Origin: an uncultured bacterium
Lineage (GTDB): Bacteria; Cyanobacteriota; Vampirovibrionia; Gastranaerophilales; Gastranaerophilaceae
Length of the DNA stretch: 64,000 bases
Direction: 5' to 3'
Assembly (NCBI GenBank): GCA_902462155.1
Contig: CABQAQ010000002.1
Span: 169,056 to 233,055 of the forward strand
Positions 53,508 through 61,900 of the stretch are shown here, one piece after another. The position numbers were made by a program, and so were the translations under genes. The notes below the pieces were generated by a model. It worked only from the letters and a program-made list of their open reading frames with translations. It made no database searches and had not been told where the DNA came from. Positions within the stretch are counted from its first letter, which is position 1. Each line of letters opens with the position of its first letter.

Positions 53508-54224
53508 ATGAATAAAATTTTAGTAATTGATGACGATAAATCAATAAATGAGTTAATAAAGATAAATCTAGAATTAGCCGGTTTTGAAGTGAAAACAGCA
53601 TTCGATGGTACTATCGGATTTGCTTTAGCCCGACAAGAGTTACCGGATATTATTATCTTAGATGTAATGATGCCGGAAGTTGATGGATATACTGTAGCTA
53701 AACGTATTCGTGAAAATACAATTACACATAATATACCTATTCTTATGCTTACTGCTTTAGGTATGATTGAAGATAAATCAAAAGGTTATAGTATAGGAGT
53801 AGATGATTATCTTGTTAAACCATTTGAAATGGCTGAACTTAAAATGAGAGTAAAAGCTCTATTAAAAAGAACTAATGCTTTACCTCAATCAATAGCCGTT
53901 CAGGAAATTTTAAATATTGGTGATATTACTTTATTGCCAGAAACTTATGAAGTCCAAATTATTGATGAAAAAACAAAGCTTACTCCAATAGAGTATGATA
54001 TATTAAATATTCTAGTACAGAATCACGGTTGTATGGTTTCTTCCTCTAAGTTATTAAAAGATATATGGGGATATTCTCAAGATGATGATATTGAAACTAT
54101 TAGAGTACATATAAGGCATTTACGTTCAAAATTAGATAAAATTTCTAAAGGTAAAAAATATATAACAACAATCTATGGTGGGGGTTATAAGTTATTACCC
54201 AAAGGTGTACCTTCTAAAAAATAA
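53508..54224 (+). CDS. OmpR-family response regulator (RpaB-like)
   Basis: A 238-residue two-domain regulator. The receiver domain has acidic Asp8-10, phospho-acceptor Asp52 (IILDVMMPEVDGY), Thr/Ser at about 82 (MLTALG) and Lys104 (DDYLVKPFE). The C-terminal winged helix has LTPIEYDILNILVQNHG and IRVHIRHLRSKLDKI, ending in IYGGGYKL. It closely resembles the RpaB/RpaA type of cyanobacteria, which respond to stress and light; here the input must differ. No histidine kinase gene is adjacent, so the partner is elsewhere. It is separated by 69 bases from the HicB-like gene and may have its own promoter. Confidence 0.92.
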   Translation: MNKILVIDDDKSINELIKINLELAGFEVKTAFDGTIGFALARQELPDIIILDVMMPEVDGYTVAKRIRENTITHNIPILMLTALGMIEDKSKGYSIGVDDYLVKPFEMAELKMRVKALLKRTNALPQSIAVQEILNIGDITLLPETYEVQIIDEKTKLTPIEYDILNILVQNHGCMVSSSKLLKDIWGYSQDDDIETIRVHIRHLRSKLDKISKGKKYITTIYGGGYKLLPKGVPSKK

Positions 54225-54299
54225 CCATTTATCTATTGAATAATAAAATTGTTCATTATTAAATATATTTGAAATTTAATTACGGGTGATATAAAATTT

Positions 54300-55544
54300 A
54301 TGTTTAAAAAATCAATATATTTTACTATTATTATTAGTTTAAGTGCTATCTTGCTATATTATTTTGATACATCTTCTCCAAGATTTACCTATGAACATTC
54401 TGGAAGACTTAAAACTGAAGATTTAATTAATAAAAATAAATATAATCCTTCAAGATTATTCCTTAGTACTTGGAATATTGTAAAGACTAAATATTATGAT
54501 TCTACATTAAACAATCAAGACTGGTATAGATGGAAAAAAAGATATATTGATCAAATTAAGACTCAGGATGATGCTTATATAGCTATAAATTCTATGTTAG
54601 CAAGTTTAAATGATCCTTATTCCAGATTTTTAAATGATAAAGAATACTTAGAGCAAACTACTGATATTGATTCCAAAATTACTGGTATTGGAGTTAATAT
54701 AATAAATATTTCAGGTAAAATAACCATACTTAATGTAGTTGAAAATACACCTGCTTATAAAAATGATATAAAAGCAGGAGATATAATATTAAAAGTAAAT
54801 AATAAAGATGTACAAGGTACAGATATAACAAATGTAGCAAATCAAATAAGAGGAGAAATCGGTTCTACTGTTGTTTTAGAACTAATCCGAAATAATAAAA
54901 AATTAACAAAAACAATTACACGTGAAGAAATTGCTATAGCAAACATTAAATATAAGGTTATAGATAAGGATATAGCCTATATTCAGATATTAAATTTTAT
55001 AGGACAAGATGTTCCAAAAGAATTTTTAAATGCCATAGAGCAAACTCAGGATACCAAAAAACTTATTATTGATTTAAGAGGAAATCCTGGTGGATTACTA
55101 CCGAATGCTATTTTAATAGCAAATATGTTTCTACAAAATGGGAAAATAGTATCAATTGTTGATAGAAATGGCCTTATAACATCCATAAATGCTGAGAAAA
55201 AAGATTTCCTTATAAATAAGCCAACGGTTATCCTAATTGATGAATCAACCGCAAGTGCATCTGAAATCCTAAGTGGAGCTTTAAAAGATTCTAACAAGGC
55301 TATATTAATAGGAGAAAAAACTTATGGTAAAGGAATGATCCAAAAAATTTATCCGTTACCTAATAAAACCGGAATGAATTTAACAATAGCAAAATATCTT
55401 ACACCTAATGGAACCGATATTAATAAAATAGGTATTAAACCTGATATTAATGTTCAATATACATTTAATGATTATCTAAATCATAAAGATCCTCAACTGG
55501 AAAAAGCTAAACAAATTTTAAAAAAAGATCTTGTGAATAAATAA
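54300..55544 (+). CDS. ctpA: Carboxyl-terminal processing protease CtpA (S41)
   Basis: A 414-residue exported serine protease. An N-terminal anchor (about 5-21), the helical N-domain (STWNIVKTKYYD, MLASLNDPYSRFL) and a PDZ domain (about 127-205: GIGVNI, AGDIILKVNNKDV) come first. The S41 core has IIDLRGNPGGLL, the nucleophile Ser319 in DESTASASEIL and the general base Lys344 in EKTYGKG; the Ser-Lys distance of 25 is right. These proteases trim C-termini of periplasmic proteins; in cyanobacteria CtpA matures photosystem II D1, which is absent in this lineage. It follows the response regulator by 75 bases. Confidence 0.95.
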   Translation: MFKKSIYFTIIISLSAILLYYFDTSSPRFTYEHSGRLKTEDLINKNKYNPSRLFLSTWNIVKTKYYDSTLNNQDWYRWKKRYIDQIKTQDDAYIAINSMLASLNDPYSRFLNDKEYLEQTTDIDSKITGIGVNIINISGKITILNVVENTPAYKNDIKAGDIILKVNNKDVQGTDITNVANQIRGEIGSTVVLELIRNNKKLTKTITREEIAIANIKYKVIDKDIAYIQILNFIGQDVPKEFLNAIEQTQDTKKLIIDLRGNPGGLLPNAILIANMFLQNGKIVSIVDRNGLITSINAEKKDFLINKPTVILIDESTASASEILSGALKDSNKAILIGEKTYGKGMIQKIYPLPNKTGMNLTIAKYLTPNGTDINKIGIKPDINVQYTFNDYLNHKDPQLEKAKQILKKDLVNK

Positions 55545-55579
55545 TTCTTGTGTTCAGTTAAATTCATAAATAAGTATAT

Positions 55580-58162
55580 CTATAATTTTTTCAAATTTGC
55601 ATAATGAGAATCAATAGCTTTTAAGCCTTGAACACCAAAATCCACAATATACATATTAATATCTCCAATGGATTTTATTTCTTTAATAGATCCTACACCA
55701 AATTTTTCGTGAAAAACTTTATCTTTTTCTCGGAATGGAGAAGAACTTGTTTTGTTTTCAGATTCTTGGTTGATTTTAACATTATTATGCTCTTTATCTG
55801 ATTTTTTCTTTTCTTCAAGCATTTTTTTAATACTGCTATTTTTTATAATATCTTGAATTTTTTTATCTTCAGCTATTCTTCTCTCTTCTCGATTAATTAA
55901 TACCTTGCTATCATTAGATTTATTTACAAATGCTTTAGGTGGTGTCCTTAAGACCTGACTATTCTTAGAAGAAGAAGAACTTTCCTGATTCGATTTTTTA
56001 ATAACAGTAGTATTTGAAGTTTTAGAAGTTTTTGGAAAAACAAAATCTTTACCAAATGAGCCTGTAGATCTTATTTTATCTATAGCAGATTTAAAGGTCT
56101 TTTCACCGGAAGAATAGTAATTATCTTTAGATTGTTGTGAATAAGATCTATTATTATTAGGATAACTTATAGAATTAACTTGAGATGATTTAACTAATGA
56201 TTTAGACTCTATTAAATATGGTGGTATTTCATTGAAAAAACGACTTGGATTATAAGCTCTATATTCTCCCCACATTTGACGCCTTTTAGCATTAGTTAAA
56301 AATAATCTCTGTTTAGCTCGTGTAATACCTACATACATTAATCTTCTTTCTTCTTCAAGCTCTATATTATTATTTATTGATCTTGAATGAGGAAATATAC
56401 CTTCATCTAATCCGGCTAAAAATACAGTATCAAATTCTAACCCCTTTGCACTATGCAACGTCATTAAAGTTATGCTCTCTGTATTTTCAACATCATCTAA
56501 ATCGCTTACTAAGGCTATCTGGGCTAAAAATTCACCTAAAATATTATCTTCATCTATTGGTTCAAATTCTTTTGATACATTAATAAGCTCCTGCAAGTTA
56601 TCAATACGTCCTTGTGCTTCTTCTGTATCTTCTTCTTTTAACTCTTGTAAATATCCGCTCTTTTCAATTACATACGTTATAAAATCACTCAACTCTTTTG
56701 TTCTATTCTTATATTGAATAATATCATTAATAATAATAGCAAAATTTTCCAATTTCAATTTAACAGCAGAAGTAAACGTTTCAAAATTATCTAAAGAAGA
56801 AATCACATCAAATACAGAAATATTATTCTGATCCGATATAGATTGCAATTTCTGTAAAGTAGCTTGGCCAATCCCTCTTTTCGGTATATTAATAATCCGT
56901 CTTAAAGCTTGTGAGTCACTTGTATTATAAATAAATTTTAAATATGCAACAATATCTTTTATTTCTTTTCTATCATAGAATTTTAATCCGCCTACCATCT
57001 TATATGGCAACCCTCTTGCAATCAAAGCTTCTTCTATGGATCTTGATTGAGAGTTTGTTCTATATAAAATAGCAAAATCCTCCCAACTCTTATCAGATGT
57101 TTTCATAGATTGTATTCTGGATGCAATAAAATTAGCCTCCATTGACTCATCTTGAGCCTCAAATCTCTGAATTTTTTCGCCTCTTCCTAAGCTTGAATAT
57201 AAGTTCTTATCAATACGTTGGGAATTATTAAGAATAACTGCATTCGCTGCTTCAAGAATAGTCTCTACTGATCTATAGTTTTGTTCTAATTTTATTAAGT
57301 TTGTATTTCTAAAATCACTCTGAAAATTTAAAATAATCCTAAAATCAGCACCACGCCAGCTATAAATAGATTGATCTACATCTCCTACTACACATAGACT
57401 CCTATTTTCCAACTCACCTTCTGTTAAGTTATTCGTATATATTGATTTTATAAGTGAATATTGACTCGGATTTGTATCTTGAAACTCATCTACTAATATA
57501 TGCGAAAATCTTGAAAAATATTTCTCTCTTATTTCATCATTATTTTTTAATAGATTTACCGTAATAAGTAACATATCATCAAAATCAAGGGCATTATTAA
57601 GTATAAGTTGATTTTCATAATCCTGATATACTTCAGAAATTCTTTGACTCTTATGATCTTTAGCTCGTGTTGCAAATGCATAGGCATTTTGCATTTTATT
57701 TTTCGCATTAGATATTACTGTTTTTATCAATTTTGGAGCATATACTTTTTCATCTAGATTAAGTTTTTTTATAGAATTCTTAATTAAACTCATAGAATCT
57801 GTTTCGTCATATATTACAAAATTTCTATCCCATTTTTGGTTTTCTTCTGTAGCGTACTTATCAATATCATAACGTAATATTCTTCCGCATATACTATGAA
57901 AAGTTCCTACCCATATTTTTCTTACCGTATCTTCACCTAGTATTTTTTCAAGACGTTCCTTCATTTCTTTAGCTGCTTTATTTGTAAATGTAACTGCCAA
58001 AATAGAATAAGGATTTGCTCCATTATATACAAGGTTTGCAATACGAGTAGTTAACACTTTCGTTTTTCCACTACCTGCTCCTGCTAGTACCAAATACGTT
58101 CCAAATATTGACTCTACAGCTTCTCTTTGCCTCTTGTTTAATCCTTCAAGTATTTTTTCCAT
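55580..58162 (-). CDS. pcrA: UvrD/PcrA-type superfamily 1 DNA helicase
   Basis: An 860-residue helicase from the ATG at 58162, chosen because GGAAA lies ahead of it and it gives the family start LNKRQREAV; a longer frame begins at 58201. Motifs: Walker A AGAGSGKT (27-34), TFTNKAAKEMKERL (Ia), FHSICGRILR (Ib), LVDEFQDTNPSQY (II), VVGDVDQSIYSWRGAD (III), LEQNYRS (IV), LMTLHSAKGLEFDTVFL (V) and EERRLMYVGITRAKQRL (VI). The C-terminal linker of about 170 residues is Ser/Lys/Asn-rich, ending in a Tudor-like KVFHEKFGVGSI segment, a known RNA polymerase-binding element in PcrA. The enzyme acts in repair and conflict resolution. Confidence 0.95.
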   Translation of the reverse strand: MEKILEGLNKRQREAVESIFGTYLVLAGAGSGKTKVLTTRIANLVYNGANPYSILAVTFTNKAAKEMKERLEKILGEDTVRKIWVGTFHSICGRILRYDIDKYATEENQKWDRNFVIYDETDSMSLIKNSIKKLNLDEKVYAPKLIKTVISNAKNKMQNAYAFATRAKDHKSQRISEVYQDYENQLILNNALDFDDMLLITVNLLKNNDEIREKYFSRFSHILVDEFQDTNPSQYSLIKSIYTNNLTEGELENRSLCVVGDVDQSIYSWRGADFRIILNFQSDFRNTNLIKLEQNYRSVETILEAANAVILNNSQRIDKNLYSSLGRGEKIQRFEAQDESMEANFIASRIQSMKTSDKSWEDFAILYRTNSQSRSIEEALIARGLPYKMVGGLKFYDRKEIKDIVAYLKFIYNTSDSQALRRIINIPKRGIGQATLQKLQSISDQNNISVFDVISSLDNFETFTSAVKLKLENFAIIINDIIQYKNRTKELSDFITYVIEKSGYLQELKEEDTEEAQGRIDNLQELINVSKEFEPIDEDNILGEFLAQIALVSDLDDVENTESITLMTLHSAKGLEFDTVFLAGLDEGIFPHSRSINNNIELEEERRLMYVGITRAKQRLFLTNAKRRQMWGEYRAYNPSRFFNEIPPYLIESKSLVKSSQVNSISYPNNNRSYSQQSKDNYYSSGEKTFKSAIDKIRSTGSFGKDFVFPKTSKTSNTTVIKKSNQESSSSSKNSQVLRTPPKAFVNKSNDSKVLINREERRIAEDKKIQDIIKNSSIKKMLEEKKKSDKEHNNVKINQESENKTSSSPFREKDKVFHEKFGVGSIKEIKSIGDINMYIVDFGVQGLKAIDSHYANLKKL

Positions 58163-58267
58163 TGACTTTTTTCCAAAATAGTATTTTAATATTAATACCA
58201 TTATAATATTAAAATAATAAAAAGAAGATTAAGTTTTATAAATTTTTAGTTAATAGGATGTATTTTT

Positions 58268-58825
58268 ATGGAAGACAACAAAGACAAAAAGCCTTCGATT
58301 ATGGTCCCAATAAGTGACCTTGATAAAATTTCCGAAGAAAGTGATACTGTTGATGAATTAGCTATGGAACTTGCTACTATACAAAAACAAGCTAAAAAAA
58401 TTGCTATTATTGGTAGCCGTAATCTTACCATTACTCATCAACAAATTATCGAAATGTTATCCACTGCTTTAATTAGACAAGGTAATTCAATTATCACAAG
58501 TGGTGGTTCTAGCGGTACTAATGCCGCTGTCATTAGAGGTGCTATGAAAAGTAACCCGCAAAGACTTAAAATTATTCTACCGCAAACTATTGGTCAACAA
58601 CCTTCTGATGTTCAGGATCAACTAATTGGGGTCCCTAATATTATTGAACACCCTGACCGTGCTATGATGACTCTTGCTGATGCTAGTAGAATCTGTAATA
58701 GAGAAATTATTGACGATTGTCAACAACTTATCTGTTTCCTTTCTCATACTTCTGCTACTCTTCATAAAGCTATCGAACACGCTGAAGAATCTCATAAAGT
58801 CGTTACCGTCTTTTATTTAGATTAA
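58268..58825 (+). CDS. Short DprA/LOG-like Rossmann protein (cyanobacterial type)
   Basis: A 185-residue protein with a Rossmann fold. A nucleotide-binding strand-loop, KKIAIIGSRNLTITHQQ (about 43-59), is followed by GNSIITSGGSSGTNAAVIRGA (about 76-96) and a final SHKVVTVFYLD. The GSR and SGGSSG motifs are those of DprA and LOG proteins; a short version of this length is annotated in cyanobacteria as recombination mediator DprA. The helical regions of full DprA are missing, so DNA loading is uncertain. A lysine-decarboxylase/LOG-like hydrolase is an alternative. It is divergent from pcrA by 105 bases and ends at a bidirectional hairpin. Confidence 0.7.
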   Translation: MEDNKDKKPSIMVPISDLDKISEESDTVDELAMELATIQKQAKKIAIIGSRNLTITHQQIIEMLSTALIRQGNSIITSGGSSGTNAAVIRGAMKSNPQRLKIILPQTIGQQPSDVQDQLIGVPNIIEHPDRAMMTLADASRICNREIIDDCQQLICFLSHTSATLHKAIEHAEESHKVVTVFYLD

Positions 58826-58851
58826 AAACTTCAAATTAATAATTGTTATAC

Positions 58852-58883
58852 AAAAAGAGATTAGATTATTCTAACCTCTTTTT
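58852..58883. terminator. Bidirectional terminator between the DprA-like gene and the giant gene
   Basis: AAAAAGAGATTAG, loop ATTATT, CTAACCTCTTTTT: a 12-bp stem with one A/C mismatch and terminal T-runs in both directions, lying between two convergent stops (58825 and 58915). Confidence 0.75.
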
Positions 58884-58914
58884 CGTATTCTCTTTAATAA
58901 CTAATAAATCCTTT

Positions 58915-61900
58915 TTAATCCTCTTCTATATAGTTTACTATTTTTGAAATATTTTCATTCAATTTATCTAACGAAGATTCTATCAATAATATTCTTTGGT
59001 TCATATCTTTATAACTATTAAGCTCTTGATTCTTTAAACTTAAACTATCTTTTAATTCCTGTAATTCTACATCTTTCAGTAATAACTGGTTCTGTAATCC
59101 ATCAATTTTTTCATCTTGATTTCTTAATTTTGTTATAATCTGATCTAATTGTGCAGAATAATCCCTCACTATTCCTTGTGATTCTTGACGATTTATAAGA
59201 TAATTTACTTTATCATTTAAATCTGTTAGCTTTTTATCTTCTTTAAAATTCTTTAGTTCTGACTCTATTTTCTGTACCATATAATTAACTTTTACATCTA
59301 TTTCATCGACCTTTTTTGTACTCTGAATATAATATTCTTCTCTATCTAAAAGATTTACTAATTTAGAATCATTCTCTTTTATATTCTCTTCTATTTCTTT
59401 TAACTTTATATCTCGATTTTTATTTTTTTCTTCTTGTTCTATTAAATACTCTATTTTTGCATTCAATTCTACTAATTTTTGAACAGATTGTTCATATAAT
59501 TCTTCTTGCTTATTTTGGCTCTTCTCTAGCTTAATATCTAGGTTACTTATTTGTTTTTTTATTTCTTGACCATCTATTGATAAAGATTTTATAAGCTCAT
59601 CTGTAGAATCTATCCAACTGGCTAATAAGTTCAATGCGTTACTTATTTTACTTATACTTTCGTGCATTGTTTTTAATAACTTATTTAGATCTTCAAATTT
59701 TATACCTATACTTATTAGTTTTTCTATCTGTTCTGATATTCTTGAGATCATCACGTGGAATTCACATAAATTCTTTACATAATCCTCTTGTGATTTGTCT
59801 GATGATATTATTAATTTATTTGTTCTACTTGCTATATCTGATACATCTACTTTTAATTCCGCAAAATCTTCTACTATTCCTTTTATATCTTTTTTTAAAC
59901 CTAATATTTTGGAATTATTTAATTGTAATGTAAAATTATCTATACCTTCTCTTATTATTTGCGAATTCTTTTCTAATACTTCGCTATTCCCATTAATATA
60001 ATTTGTAATTTCCTTTACTGATGTTCTTAATTTGGTTAAATCAGATTCTAAATCAAGTAATGTATATACATATCCTTCTTCTATATCATCTCCATTTTTT
60101 GTTAATACTGTATGAATTTTATTTACAATATTTTGTAAATTTTCTACCTTTTCCATTTTCACATTTAATGGAGATATATTTAAATCAAATGTCTTTGATA
60201 CTTGACTCTCTAAATTATTAATCTCTTCTTTTACTGAGTCCTTTATATTTTCTATTTTATCTTCAAGTATTTGCTTTACATTATCTTTAACTTCTTTTGT
60301 ATTATTAAACTCTTCTTGTATAGATTGTTTTATACTTTCTATTTCATTTTCCAATGATAAATTTTCAAAAAATCCTGCTGTAACCGCTATTAAGTTCTCT
60401 TTAGATTCAGAAATCTTTCCTATTATTTTTTCTGTATGTTCTTCTAAATCTTCTTGTTTTAATGTTGCTTTTACTATCTGATTAAGATCTATTTCTTCAA
60501 ACTTTTTATTTAATTTATCTTCTATTTCGGCACTTATATCATTACTTATTTTTTCAATTTTTATTGAGATATCTTCTATATCTGCTTTTACATCTTTTGA
60601 AATAAGGCTTATTTCTTCTGATACTTTATCTGATGAACTTTCTATTACATCTTCTATTCTTAAATTTAATTCACCATTTAATTTAGATATTTCTTCATTT
60701 ATACCTGTTATTTGTAACAATAAATTCTCTATTTTTTCATTCACTATATCCTGTGCATTGAATGAATCATCTTGTAAAAATACCCTTAAGTTTTCTATAT
60801 TTTGGTTAATCAATGAGATATTTGATCCTATATCTTCATTATCTTTTATAGAATTCTCTGTATAACTAAAGGTCTTTTCGCTTAATATTCTTAATTCTTC
60901 TAATGCACTTTTTACATCATCAAAAAGTTCTTCATTTTTCCTTGTTGATTTTTCCAGACAATTTTGCGTTTCTTCTATTACTTGATTTATATTTTTATTC
61001 TGGCTTTCATTATATGAATCAATTATATCTCTTATCTGTTCAAATTTATTTATTACATCATCTGCTGAATCTTTAATTACTGCCTCTAAGTTTTCATTTA
61101 ATGAATCTACTATAGGCTTTATCTCGTCACTATTTAATTTATTTGTTTTTATCTCTTCATAAATATCATTAACTGTTTGAATTAGTAATGGAAATTCTAA
61201 AAGTTCCTTTTGTTCTTCCAACTGCTCTTTCAAATTCAAGATCTCTACTTTTAAACTATCTATATTTAATATAGATTCTTCTTTTATATCAGTCTTTAAC
61301 TCTTCTATTTTTATTTTTATATTTTCTATATATTTTAATGACTCTTCTTCAAAGGATTCTTTTATCTCTTCTATATTAGAGTTTATTTTATCTAATGTTA
61401 GATTAATATCTTGTTTTATTTCAACTATATCATCTTGTATTGAGATGTTTATTATACTCTCTTTTAGATCTTGTATATCTCTTTGTATTTCTACTTTTGT
61501 TTGTTGTTCATTATCTTTATTTTCATTTATATAGACCTCTATTTTATTTTCTAGATCTTCTATTAATGGTTTAACTTTTTCTATATTTCTACTATTTAAG
61601 AGTTCTATATTATCTTTTAAATTACTTATTTCTCCAATAATACTTCTAGTATGATCTTCTACAGCTTCTGAAACTTTTGAAACTTCGTCTTTTATTCCTC
61701 TTGCATTCTCTTCTACAATATCTTTATAACTATTTTCAAGACTATCAATTTTACTTATAACCTCAAGATTATCATCTTTTATTATTGTTTTAAATAATGA
61801 TTTTATCTCTTCTATTTTTATAATATATTGATCAAAACTTTCATTACTTTTATCATTAATTAAATCTTCTATTTCTCCTACTTTATATAACAAATCTTCT